In this document: positions 46,590-57,832 of the stretch, in pieces
Numbering within the stretch: the stretch's first letter is position 1
How the letters are laid out: the number at the start of each line of letters is the position of its first letter
Origin: Engraulis encrasicolus
Lineage: Eukaryota; Chordata; Actinopteri; Clupeiformes; Engraulidae
Assembly (NCBI RefSeq): GCF_034702125.1
Contig: NC_085876.1
Span: forward strand, 2,461,266 to 2,525,265
Length of the DNA: 64,000 nt
Direction: 5' to 3'
The notes under the pieces: generated by a model
What the model was told of the DNA's origin: nothing
The model's database searches: none
The model's input: the letters and a program-made list of their open reading frames with translations, nothing else
Made by a program: the position numbers and the translations under genes

Positions 46590-47200
46590 AATTGGAATAG
46601 AGTGGCAGACTAACATGTATTTGTTCAAGTGACTATCATCCTAAGGTGAATCTGGTTTGAATCCTTTGCAGAGCTTGTAGGGTAGTATAAAGTTGTAGGA
46701 GCTCTGGAACATATTCATTCTTTCATTCTCTCTCTCTCTGACACACACACACACTCTCCATGTGTGTGGTGTGTGTCTTCATGTTGAAGTTGAGCTATAA
46801 AACATGCTTACTGATTTAATAATGCTGTGTTGATGTCCATGTACTTACAGTATGATGATTTACCTGCACCCCTGACTTTTGCTGTCCATCTGCGTCCCAT
46901 ACTATGTGAGGCGTGTGTAAATAAATAATCAAACAATAATCCAACTGTAAATGAGTGTCTGTATACTCAGATGAGGTTTTAGAACCGTCTCCATAATGAC
47001 ATCACAAACAATTGACCCTAATGGACCCTAAGTGACCCTATCGGAATAGAGTGGCACACTAACATGTATCTGTTCAAGAGACTATCATCCTAAAGTGATT
47101 CTGGTTTGAATCCTTTGCAGAGCTTATACCACTTGCAGGCTAGTATAAAGTTGTATGAGCTCTGGAACACTGTCTCTCTCTGTCTCTTAGTGCATTCATG
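46590..47200 (+). repeat. Exon-containing tandem unit, degenerate copies
   Basis: Each unit opens GGAATAGAGTGGCA..CTAACA and carries TATCATCCTAAAG(T/G)GA, TTTGAATCCTTTGCAGAGCT and GTTGAAGTTGAGCTATAAAA. It also holds the splice-like CTTACAG|TATGATGATT (exon start 46851). Here the exon is truncated by TAA soon after GAGGCGTGTGTAAAT. A second unit starts about 47041 and is cut by the hAT at 47230. Confidence 0.8.
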
Positions 47201-47229
47201 TGGTCTTCCGAAGTGGATATTATCTAGTT

Positions 47230-47960
47230 CAGGGGTGTCAAACATACGGCCCGCGGGCCGCATACAGCCCGCCAGAGGGTTCTATCCGGCCCGAATGTAA
47301 AAAAAAAAAAAAAAAATTTTGAAATGAAATAACCGAAATGCGCAATTACGGCCCTCGGGGCAAAATCGAGACCTGCATGACATTAACCCAATGGTCCCTC
47401 TGTTACACTGTATATATGTAGTAAAGTGCACATCACACTTCTATTATAAAGAGTGAATTTGTACTGTAACAGGCATTTGATAAAGCTCACATATTATAGA
47501 CCTCATATATAGACATAAAATGTTAATATTCGTATTGTATTGGTATTGGTTGTAATTAAATATAATTATAATAATTAAATATAATTGGATTTGTATTGGT
47601 TCCTATTAAGCTCAAACTGGAAACGGGATGTTAGAATGCGTGAAAATGCAGGAAATTACATATAAGAAATACAAATTTTTATGGGGGAAACCCCCAGACC
47701 CCCTGCCAAAATGAACTGTCCCATATTTAATTCATTGACGGTTGGCAATTCATGAATGAAGTCAAGGACATTTTGCGTAGGATTATCAGTATTGTATTGC
47801 TTTCTACATATTCAACACACTTAAAACGTGATAGTACTGAACACTAATCCTCTGCTTTACGTTTTTTGTTTTTTTTTGCTCTGATGTTCCTAATGCGGCC
47901 CGCTTGAGGTCCACATGGGTTGTATGCGGCCCCCGGACCAAAATGAGTTTGACACCCCTG
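47230..47960. mobile_element. Non-autonomous hAT element, 731 bp
   Basis: The ends CAGGGGTGTCAAACATACGG and AATGAGTTTGACACCCCTG form inverted repeats. The duplication ATCTAGTT is exact (47222-47229 and 47961-47968). GGCCCGCGGGCC and GGCCCCCGG subterminal blocks are typical of this family. Non-coding. Confidence 0.94.
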
Positions 47961-48094
47961 ATCTAGTTGCTAAACTGGTATTTACAAGTGCGTTGCGTTC
48001 ACATGCTTCTTGTTGTTGTTGTTTACACATTAAAGCTGGCGCACCAGATTAAGACTCAGGCCTGTTTTTTAGCTAAAACGATTATAGACTAGAT

Positions 48095-48423
48095 CAGTGG
48101 TTCTCAACTGGAACAGTCTTGGGACCCACCATTTTCCACTCTCATTAGGTCGCGACCCAATTTTTTTAGCGTTCAATTCTCAAAATGTAACCAAGACTCG
48201 AATGACTGGTTGCACGCTCGCTATCTATCTTGCATAAACATTCAGATTGTATCTATGACGACAGATGACACTGAGTTCACTAGCCTATCAAAATAAAAGT
48301 TGTAAATTGTTGAATTGTTGTAAATTGTGAATTTCATTTTTTTTGACACCAAGGCCCCGCAACCCACCCATGACCCCTCCGCGACCCACTTTTGGGTCGC
48401 GACCCACCAGTTGAGAAACACTA
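48095..48423. mobile_element. Non-autonomous hAT element (MITE), 329 bp
   Basis: The ends CAGTGGTTCTCAACTGG and CCAGTTGAGAAACACTA are inverted with two mismatches. The duplication GACTAGAT is exact (48087-48094 and 48424-48431). Confidence 0.92.
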
Positions 48424-48613
48424 GACTAGATGTTCATCGGCTACAGCAGGAAAATGAGTTATTCAAAGTGAAAAGGTAAAAAAAAATGCTGACTTTCCAA
48501 ACCATCACACGGTCTTAAAGCCAGTTTTTTTTTTTTGGGGGGGGGGGGGTTTCGAATTATTTGTCAGTTTCCATGGTGAGAGTAGAGCCAACTCATTGGA
48601 CTCACTTTTACAG

Positions 48614-49121
48614 GGAATTGTCGATGATCAGGGAAGGTTCTTGGACATTTTTGCCGGGCCACCTGATAGAGTGCATGATGCGCGAATGCTGAAACTTTCG
48701 CCATTACTTAAACAGAAAACAGTACTACTCTGTGCTTTTACAGGGAATTGTCGATGATCAGGGAAGATTCTTGGACATTTTTGCCGGGCCACCTGATAGA
48801 GTGCATGATGCTTTCGCCATTTTTGCCGCTTATGCACAGAAGCTCGGAGAGTACACACTCCTTGGGGACGGTGCGTACTATGGCAACACATTCCCCTTCA
48901 TTGTCACACCTAAAAGGGATAATGGGGCATTGGGGGAGGGTGACCTGCGCCAAAATGGCATTATTTGCAGAGGGAGGGTGGTGGTGGAGCAGGCGTTTGG
49001 CCGCTTAAAGTGCAAATGGAGGCGCCTCCGTGATCTACAAAATTGTTGTGTGGACATAATTGTGAAGAACATTGTTGCTGCATGTGTACTTCACAACTGT
49101 GAAGAGGATGATAACGAATGA
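48614..49121 (+). pseudogene. Harbinger transposase, C-terminal exon with internal duplication
   Basis: After a CTTTTACAG acceptor (48741-48743) the frame reads GIVDDQGRFLDIFAGPPDRV, HDAFAIFAAYAQKLGEY, TLLGDGAYYGNTFPFIVTP and VVVEQAFGRLKCKWRRLRDL, ending at TGA 49121. It carries the second Asp (GDGAYY) and the Glu (VVVEQAFG) of the DDE_Tnp_4 core; the part with the first Asp is absent. The first about 80 bp of the exon with its acceptor are also present 130 bp upstream (48614-48690), where the text continues HDARMLKLSPLLKQ, likely the original order. The downstream copy lacks 13 bp (GCGAATGCTGAAA). Probably decayed. Confidence 0.8.
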
Positions 49122-52100
49122 GAGAGGAAAGGAGAAAAAGTCAAATGACAATGGAGCAGTTGCTCATTTATTATTTTAAAAAAATCTCCACAATAAATAC
49201 CATGTAATATATACGTTTTTCTAAACACATTTTTTTAATAATATATAATATAAGATATATAATAATGTAATATTTTTTCTTTAACATTTTTGATGAGTAG
49301 TGTTTATTTATTTTCAATAAACTGAATTATCAATTATTTATAAAATTGAAGTGTGTGGATTGTTATTATATAATTCTAAGTAAATTAATTATAATTAAAT
49401 GAAATGATTAAACACATTACATTAAAAATGCACACTCACAACAAAAAAACGTAATGTTGTTCCTGTGCATTCCGCAGTGTAACTGTCTATTGGGCTGTAA
49501 GATAAGAAGGGCTGTAAGAAGAATATCTAAGATAAGGGATCACTCGGGTATCGGGTCGCTAGGTTCACAGGAGGACTGCAGTAGAAAATACTGGTTAGTA
49601 TATTTATGCCTCTACCACCCACGACAACAGATTTTGGTTATAATAAAAAAAAAAGACTGTATTATTATTGGACGGAGAGGGTATTAGGAATTCATACTAA
49701 TATGTATAGTAAAAACCTGGATGTCTTGTACAACCTTCAATAAACCTTTTCAATGTTGTATGGAGCGAATGGAGTACTATGGAGTGTTAAAAAAAAAACA
49801 AGATATGTAGTAGTAATGTAGAGATGAGGTGTATGTGTGGGGTGAAGGAGATGTAGTGTTGCTAAAGTGATATCAAACCATCAGCTATAATGGACCAAAG
49901 TGTGAGTCTGTAAGATATCCTCAACTATGCTGTCCACGACAGGTCACTAATTCTAATGCAAAACAACTGGATGATGGTAGTGTAGTGAATGTTGTGTAGT
50001 GAATGTTGAGCAGTGTCATATGAATGTGGTGAAAGGTGAATGCTGTGGTATGTCAAATGAAAGTATAACCGAGGGGCAAGGCCAGGAGCAGTTTTACATT
50101 TTAAATGGTCAAAGTTTCTTACTTCAAAACAAGACTACGCCACCCTGGGAGAATATTAGGAACTGCAGCCCAGGGACTCCACAAGAACCACAGGTTTAAT
50201 CCCCACACAAGTTCTATTGCATTTAAAGAGTAGACGTGGATTCCGTAACAAAAATATATTAATTGACAATTCACATTTAGACATTAAAATCAGTTGGATG
50301 TTCCCCCATCACACACCCACCCCCCCACACACACTCACTCACTCGCTTGCTCATGACCATGCACAGGCCCACACACACACTGATGTACACAAGTCTGGGT
50401 ACTAAGATGTCCAACCCAGGGCAGGTGCAAATATGCAGTCAGCAAACATTATTAACAATACCCAGTCTGAGGAATGTTCAACAAATGCAGTTTACAAACT
50501 GTACAATGGCCTCATTCATGAGGGAAAATACATGCAGCATGTTGATTGTGAATCACACTGTGGATGAGCACCACAAACAGAAGGTGTAGGACTAAGAACT
50601 AAAATAAACAAACACACAAACACCAACAAAATAAAAGAAAATACATGGTTAACTGCAAATGTATTCCACTGACTAAGTTTGCAGTCAAGGAGTTGCTGCT
50701 GATGTAGAGGCTAGTAGGCCGTGCTCTCACCACGATACATTTCACAAGACGCTCACTCATTCAGTCTACAGCACTCACGCACACATGTATTTCTCACATT
50801 TACTGAACGCGGTCACAGGCAGGCGTCACAAAAGGTTCGCTGAGTTATGTGTATTTGATGTTGAGCTATCACAAGTGTCTGTGTGTCAATATCAGTATGT
50901 CATCAGTGTGTCATAACCAAATAAATGATCAAACAATCAAAATATCAATATATATTAAATGTACAATATATCAAAATACCAGGTGTATATCAATATTCTG
51001 TCCTGGCATTTTTCCTTGCATGCTTGACAGATAGCGAACAAGAATCAAAACTCAAGGCAGGATCCCAGTTGAGAGCTTTACTGAAATCTTCTTAAGGTCT
51101 TAATTACATTGCAAAACTGTAACAGAATGAAACATATAGGGTACAAAATTAGGCTTACACAAATAAATTGAATGCAACATGTTAAAATCTATGTTACAGG
51201 GTGTTAAAAGAGATGACTATTTTCTTTCACAGGAATTAAGTCAAGTAAGTAGGCACTGTATGTCTTCACTTATTAGGTTATCACAAGATGAGGTAAGGTA
51301 AATCAAGTGTGAATGGCGAACTTTAACATGAAATATCTTTGTCAATAAGGACTAAACACATGTAAGTAAACAAGCAAGTGTTTAAAAATACAATAACTAG
51401 AAAAATGTATACGTGAAATGCAAGACATAAACTAAGGCAAAATAAAGCTTAACAGGAGCTGACGGTAGGGACACATACACGCGAATTTGCGAACTTTGCC
51501 ATTAATTCCTATGAGAGAGGCGAAGGCAAGCGATGGCAAGCGAAAGCAAGCGAACAGGAGCGAAGCGAAGCGAAATTATTAAAGAAAGTTTAATGTTATG
51601 CAAATGAGGAGCGAATTCGCCTGCCACGGCCCAATCAAATTAGCAACATAACTGTTCCATTCCATTTGATTCGCCGCGACGACCTGATGACGGTTGGATT
51701 TCGCCTCTCTTCGCTTCGCCTGGCTTCGCCTCCTATGTGTCCCTACCGTGAGAGGCTTGACAATATAGCTAAGCACCGTTGCTAACGATCGTCGATTAGC
51801 ATATTAACACCTTTAATAGCGATCTCACAAGAACTACATTTTAGCGTTTTCAAGACTACTTTCCACATTACTATGTCCTTAAACAACTTTTACAAAGGTG
51901 TACTTACTGATAGTTCCACTCTGTTGAATCAAGTAAGGTCAGCAGAAGCATAGCAACAGGTCGAAAGAACAGGAAGTAGATTTTGTAAACAACAGGAAAT
52001 AATAAATGATAGACGCAGTACCCAATGTTAACACCAGGGGGAACATTTACACTCAATAACTGACAGGACAGCACAATCAAAAACCAAGGTGTATCTTAAG

Positions 52101-52984
52101 AACACAAACTAGCTTAAACCCTGACCTAGTGTGTTGTATCCAACAACCCCAAAATAAAACAAAAAGTCCTCTGAGCTCAGGGAAAAAAAGGAAACAAAAT
52201 CAAAAGAAGAAATCGTCCGTTGAGGGGAAAAAAGTAATGTTCAGTCCTTCGATTCAGAAATACCGTATTGTGGAAGTTGCCTTAAGGCGAAGAAACGAGC
52301 CGCACAACTTCTCACATTAAGACTTTGTGAGTCGCGTTTAATAACTTAATGTAACTGACTAAAAACATGGCGCCGCGCATGACAGAAAAGCCGGCAATAT
52401 GAAACGTCATCGGAATACTTAAAGGGACCGCAACAATAACAGGTATCGCACAACAGTGAAGATGACGGACCACACAACATAACATTTAACAGAACATATA
52501 GTAAGTGAATTATGTCATTGGTGAGAGCACCACAGTATGTCCATGACCGTTGTTGACGGTTCAGTGTCTGGTCCTTGGTCGGCAACAGTCTCTGGGGAAA
52601 GGGGGAGTAGAGCTAACGGGCAGCGATGGCGTCAACGCAGCGGGCTCACAGACGATGGACGGCAGGGCACAGGCAGGCACCGGCACTCGGGAAGGGGGGA
52701 AAAAACAGCCTGCGCAACCGTGGACAAGCGATTAGGAATTTAATTTCACTTCTTCACTTCAACGTAACGAATGCCTATCTTCCATAAGAACGCGGGGGGG
52801 GCTAAGAGAGTGCCTACAAACTAATAAGAATCAGTGTGTAAGTGTGGTGCTCTTAATAATCAGCGTGTAAATGTGGTGCAAAGATTCATGGGGGTTACAG
52901 CAGCATTTGTCGAAACATTGGTTGCTCTAATTTGGTCCATGACTTCGTTGTGGCGACGTGCTGCCAGTTCACACAAGGTCTTTA
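49122..52984. other. Interior between transposase fragment and Myb-like gene, no gene
   Basis: AT-rich. Short frames without motifs. It contains the MITE 51463-51748. The text at about 51020-52450 has the feel of another interspersed repeat, but I cannot delimit it. Confidence 0.4.
51463..51748. mobile_element. MITE, Harbinger-like (3-bp target)
   Basis: The ends CGGTAGGGACACATA and TATGTGTCCCTACCG are perfect inverted repeats flanked by TGA on both sides (51460-51462 and 51749-51751). Iterated GCGAAGC/AAGCGA motifs occur on both arms. The 286-bp length is typical of a MITE. Confidence 0.82.
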
Positions 52985-53520
52985 TTACCTCTGACATGCC
53001 TTCCTCCCCACCACGCTTTCTTTTACGGGCACTGGGTGGGTGTGAGGTTGGTGTTCCCTCAGAACTGGTGAGGGGAGGAGAGGAGAGGGGTTGCCTCGTA
53101 GGTTTAATGGCTCCTGCCGCCTGATCACAACTCCATTTGCAGTGCCCACGATGGGGAAATCTATACCGTGACTTCCCCCCAGATGTTCCCCCATGTCCTT
53201 GAAGAACTGGAACTTAGTTGGCGCCTTCCCGTTCGAGGAGTTGTTATCCACTGCCTTCTTATAGCTCTCCTCCAGTGTGGTCCACTTCCTGGCAACCCTC
53301 TCGACTTTGAAACGTTTAAATTGCGTAGTGAGTTCTTCAGCCATCTCCTTCCACAGAAACCTTTTCTTCCCCATTGCCATCCTCACCCGTTGTTTAGCTC
53401 CTTCAGAGTGGTCGGGAGATCTGCCTCGTCTTAAAGCAGGTGGTCCCTCATCAGGTCAATTAGGAAAAGGGTGTGCTCCCTGGTGAAGATGTTATTCAGG
53501 GGCATCTCTTCAGCAGCACT
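52985..53520 (-). pseudogene. Myb/SANT-like Harbinger accessory protein
   Basis: An exon after a TTTCTAG acceptor reads NNIFTREHTLFLIDLMRDHL, a stop (TAA), then DEADLPTTLKELNNG. A one-base shift near 53387 follows, then MAMGKKRFLWKEMAEELTTQ, FKRFKVERVARKWTTLEESY and KKAVDNNSSNGKAPTKFQFF. This is the trihelix Myb/SANT pattern (W..L...Y, with K.FFK after it) of the second protein of Harbinger elements. It faces the transposase fragment at 48.6-49.1 kb, the same convergent layout as in the first Harbinger element, so both may be remains of one 5-kb unit. Confidence 0.7.
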
Positions 53521-53546
53521 CTAGAAATAAGACAGGCATGCACACA

Positions 53547-53752
53547 CAGATCATAAAGCGGTCACTTTTTTTTAGCAGCACGCAGGTTTGTAATGCAACC
53601 ACAGGTCGCTGAATGTACTTAACTATTGCAGTAAAAATAATGTAACATGTACACACAGATCATAAAGCGGTCATTTTTTTTAGCAGCACGCAGGTTTGTA
53701 ATGCAACCACAGGTCGCTGAATGTACTTAACTATTGCAGTAAAAATAATGTT
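53547..53752. repeat. Tandem duplication, ~103-bp unit
   Basis: Two nearly identical copies of ACACACAGATCATAAAGCGG ... AGCAGCACGCAGGTTTGTAA ... CTTAACTATTGCAGTAAAAA. Confidence 0.93.
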
Positions 53753-53784
53753 ACATGTACATGTAAGCTCTACAATAGTCGTGG

Positions 53785-54385
53785 CGGGGTCAGCCCAATG
53801 TTCCCACGGCCCATTGGTCCCACAGCCCATTGGTCCCACATTGCTAAGACTTTTGTGTTTTTTCAAAATTAGGCCCAATGGTCCCACAGCCCATTGGTCC
53901 CACATCACTAAGATTTTTTAATTTAATTTTAGGTCCGTTGGTCCCACAGTCCATTGGTCCCACATCACAAACAGTTCAATGGGCTGTGGGACCAAGGGAC
54001 CCACTAGTTTGACGCCCTCTCTGTACTTCACATGGTAATCAAACATTTCAAACAAGCGATTTAAGGTTAGTGTTAGGTTTAGGGTTAAGGTTAAGGTTAG
54101 GGTAAGGGTTAGGTTTAGGGTCGTATGACGTAAGCGGTAAGTACCGAAAGGGCGTCGAACTAGTGAGTCCCGTGGGACCAATGGGCCTAAAAATTCAAAT
54201 AAAAAAGCAATGTGGGACCAATGGGCTGTGGGAACAATGGACTGTGGGACCAATGGGCCTAAATAATGAAAAAAAGTCTTAGTGACGTGGGACCAATGGG
54301 TTGTGGGACCAATGGGCTGTGGGACCAGTGGGCCGTGGGACCAGTGGGCTGTGGGACCAATGGGGCATGGGAACATAGGTACGCT
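53785..54385. repeat. Fold-back minisatellite (GGCCCATTGGTCCCACAGC)n
   Basis: The left half repeats CCCACAGCCCATTGGTCC. The right half repeats its complement (GGGACCAATGGGCTGTGGG), making a large inverted structure. The centre carries a second inverted pair, CACTAGTTTGACGCCCT (about 54001) and AGGGCGTCGAACTAGTG (about 54148). Confidence 0.9.
54065..54121. repeat. Telomere-like GGTTAG/GGGTTA tract in the fold-back loop
   Basis: About 57 bp of imperfect GGTTAG, GGTTTAGGG and GGGTTAAGG units lie between the inner inverted arms. This resembles degenerate interstitial telomeric repeat rather than a chromosome end. Confidence 0.75.
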
Positions 54386-54434
54386 CCCGTGGTGGCATAG
54401 CTGTTACAATATTGTGTGGCTGTTACAACTTATT

Positions 54435-54635
54435 TCAAGTTTGTAATTCTATACATGTAACAAATAAATCCAGGTAATCACCATTCGTAGGGCTGACCAG
54501 CTGTACGACTGTCCTGTAGTCCTCCGTGTACAGCGTGCTTTCCTCTTCACGCTGGTACAGTTGACTGACAGGTTTGGTCATCTCGTCCCAGTAGGCCATT
54601 CCGCCACTGATGGCAAATTTTCGTTTTAAGTACAT
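54435..54635 (-). CDS. Unrecognised short open frame, possible exon
   Basis: The frame reads MYLKRKFAISGGMAYWDEMT then KPVSQLYQREEESTLYTEDY and RTVVQLVSPTNG. A GTGATT donor is possible after PTNG. The composition looks protein-like, but I recognise no domain and no partner exon. Other readings are possible. Confidence 0.2.
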   Translation of the reverse strand: MYLKRKFAISGGMAYWDEMTKPVSQLYQREEESTLYTEDYRTVVQLVSPTNGDYLDLFVTCIELQT

Positions 54636-54639
54636 TCAG

Positions 54640-56989
54640 TAACAGCTCATCAACTGTGCTGTGGTGTTACGTGATGAACTCTTAATGTCATATTATTCTG
54701 TTCCCTTCAAAGTGTTTCTTCTTGAACTAGGAATGAACAGTCAGCTAAACACCTCTTGAAGAAGATACGAGCAGCCGTGCTCATTTATTGCTCCATTAAA
54801 GATGGTGTGAAACTAAAGAGAAATAGAAAAGACAAAACAGTTGAACATTGCCGTAGTTACTGAGCTCGGACATAGTATCTAACCGTGAACAACATTGCAG
54901 GTTACTTACAAAGTCACAAATCTTTAGGCTACTCATTACATATTTTCTTTCAAATCATGTACGGTACTTTTAAAAAGTCACTTACAGACTTATGCTTTCT
55001 GTAGGATTTAAATTGTGCCACGGAGGGCGATCATAGTCATGTCTTTAGCTTCGTGAATGAATGAACTGTCTGTCAACTGTCAAACTGTAAACAGAACGTT
55101 CACGAGGAAAGTTTCACGTCAACTTCCTGGTGACGTCAATACCAGCCCTTCTGTTGTTAAATAGATAATGTATTTAATGAATCTTACTGTATCTAAGTAT
55201 CAGTTTATGTTAATTATATGAACTCATTGGGATCATCTTTAAAATAACCATTTAAATTGTCAAAATTAATTAAGCAAAAACAGGCCCGGAAGGAGCAGGG
55301 CAGTGATGATGTGCATATCAGGCACGCGAACTGTACTTCCTTACATTTTTAACCGTGATTCCCAACACCAGTCTTGACTGAGGCGAGTGAAAATAGGCTA
55401 CACTGGTTATTTGTTCACCTTTATAGCACTAGATAAGTTATTAACGTCTCCAATTAACTTGCCGGTTCCGGCTGCCAACCCCTCCAAAAGTATTCTAGCT
55501 CCCCCTGACAGTTTATATTAAAAAGAATATCAAGAAGAAATTAATTTGTCAAAGAACAAAACAGCACAATAGCATGGAAATACATAAAATAAAAACAAAT
55601 ACGTCTAAATATGGAATTGTACCGTTACAGTTTGCTAGTTAGCAATAGTGTCTGGATGGGTAAACAAACCGTAACAACATGTATTTTAATATGACACAGA
55701 GTTCTAAAGTATCTATCTAATCATTCAAGAAAGTTCTATCGGTGTCTCTGTGACCTGCGTAACTCCCGCAGAACAGCACCAAAACATCTCAAACTTGGAA
55801 GGTGACTTGGCAGTGGTACCGTGGATTGCAACGCAAAGTTTCACGCTGTTTGGACATAAAATAATGAAGATATGAACATTTTCATGGAATCAGCAGTCCA
55901 CCCAACATTGAAGCCGCTGGCAGGAACCTTACCTCTTTTGCGCCACGTCACAATGCCAAAGACAGCAGTTTTGTTAAAACCAGAATGAAACTGGACAGGG
56001 TGTGATGACGTCACGTCCCAGCGAGTATAAAAGGTCCTGCTGCACCGGTCCATCTAATAGGTCTGTGAGCATCACAAACCTCTGATGGCGTACCCGACGC
56101 TTTTTAGATTTATGTTTGATTTCGCTATTCAGTTTACATGCATTGCGCTTAGTAACAAACAGCATCAACCACTGATAGAAACAGCCACGGGGAGAACTGA
56201 TCTTTCCGGATTTAGAATCAGTTGCGAGTAGGACTGGCCAAAATGGGCTGGCCTATGTCATCACAAGTCTAACGCGAGTCCCTTTCGAGATTTTTGATAG
56301 CAAGTCTAAATTTAGACCGAGAGACAGACAGACAGACAGGTTGTGCCTTCAAAATGTGAAAATACAAATAGGCCTACGAATTCACCTCAGATTCCACTGA
56401 AACATATTGGTGCCTAATGGTGGTTAGTCAAGAGATTTGCTACAATTATTTTATGTAAGGTCTGAGAAAAAAAATCTATCTACGGTATCTATCTGTCTAG
56501 GCCTATCTATCTATCTATCTATCTATCTGGTAGAAAATTATAGCTTACATGAAAAAATAACAGTTAGGCTACTTATGCAACATGTCTTCATGTCTTTGAA
56601 GGAGCACATTAGGACAGCACAGGGAAGCCCCCAGTTTTTACACAGGCCTAAATTACAAAACACAACCCGGGTAAATAGGCCCAACGGGCTCTGCACTAGT
56701 TGTATTTTAATTGTTAAAGACACAAAATTGTGTAGACACAAAAAACTACCCACTTGTTTCAGTAAAAAAAAAAAAAGATTTAGTAGCAAACACCGCTTAC
56801 CGTCGTTACATTGTATCGCACTGCTTGACACCATCTTGAAAATGTTGTATACGTCATCATCTCGTCAACTCGTGTGTCAAAAAATTCTACGAGTTGTCCA
56901 GTGGAAAATACCAGAAGCGGTGGCGTTCATGTGTGCTTTCCATGTCAGCATTTGGTATTTATGATAAAAACAAGACCACATGAATGCAC
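54640..56989. other. No gene recognised
   Basis: Mostly AT-rich non-coding. The open frame at 56437-56964 has no motif. A short (ATCT)n tract lies near 56505-56528. Confidence 0.45.
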
Positions 56990-57096
56990 TATCTCTCTCT
57001 GTCCGTGTGTGTGTGTGTGTGTTCATGCTGAAGTTGAGCTACAAAACCTATGCTTACCGGTGTGATAATGCTGTGTTGATGTTCATGTACTTGCAG

Positions 57097-57239
57097 TATG
57101 ATGATTGGCCTGCACCCCTGACTTTTGCTGTCCATCTGAGTCCCATACTATGTGAGGCGTGTGGAAATGTCCAGGAGGAAACAATAATCCAACTGTACTC
57201 TTCAGTGTCCTGCTGCTAAATGAGTGTCTGTAAACTCAG
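57097..57239 (+). pseudogene. Repeated exon, copy with frameshift
   Basis: TTGCAG acceptor and GTAAGG donor. The text reads YDDWPAPLTFAVHLSPILCE ACGN and then loses frame (143 nt instead of 138) and meets TAA. It is homologous to the intact exon at 57575. Confidence 0.55.
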
Positions 57240-57574
57240 GTAAGGTTTTAGAACCATCTCCATAATGACATCACAAACAAGTGACCATAATGAAAAAGAT
57301 TGGCAGACATCACAGACAAGTGACCCTATTGGAATAGAATGGCAGACTAACATGTATCTGTTCAAGAAACTATCATCCTAAAGTGAATCTGGTTTGAATC
57401 CTTTGCAGAGATTATACCACTTGCAGGGTAGTAAAAAGTTGTAGGAGCTCTGGAACATTGTTTATTGTCTCTCTCTCTGTGTCTGTGTGTGTGTGCGTCT
57501 TTATGTTGAAGTTGAGCTATAAAACCTATGCTTACTGATGAGATAATGCTGTGTTGATGATCATGTACTTACAG

Positions 57575-57712
57575 TATGATGATTGGCCTGCACCACTGAC
57601 TTTTGCTGTCCATCTGAGTACCATACTATGTGAGGCGTGTGTAAATGGAGGAAACAGTACTCCAACTGTACTCTTCAGTGACCTGCTGCTAAATGAATGT
57701 CTGTATACTCAG
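57575..57712 (+). CDS. Repeated exon, intact copy (unknown protein)
   Basis: The exon is exactly 46 codons with a TACTTACAG acceptor and a GTGAGG donor, phase 0 on both sides, so it can be added or skipped without breaking frame. It reads YDDWPAPLTFAVHLSTILCE, ACVNGGNSTPTVLFSDLLLN and ECLYTQ. I do not recognise the family. The surrounding units are repeated in tandem, so it may be one of several exons of a larger gene whose other parts lie outside, or a gene fragment amplified with its introns. Confidence 0.4.
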
Positions 57713-57832
57713 GTGAGGTTTAAGAACCATCTCCATAATGACATCACAAACAAGTGACCCTAATGGAATAGAGTGGCAGACATCACAGACAAGTCACCCT
57801 ATTGGAATAGAGTGGCAGACTAACATGTACTG

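Noticed and set aside
46734..46755. CRISPR-like or phage-like repeat
   Set aside because: It is an ordinary CT/CA microsatellite inside a tandem unit. No spacer array exists in this eukaryotic sequence.
48424..48480. Leucine-zipper-like exon end (VHRLQQENELFKVKR)
   Set aside because: Suggestive of a Myb-like protein tail, but too short and with no supporting exon.
54065..54121. Telomere
   Set aside because: The tract is short, degenerate and internal to an inverted repeat. It is not a chromosome end.
56437..56964. 175-codon plus-strand open frame
   Set aside because: No motif, low-complexity start and no homologous pattern. It is likely chance.
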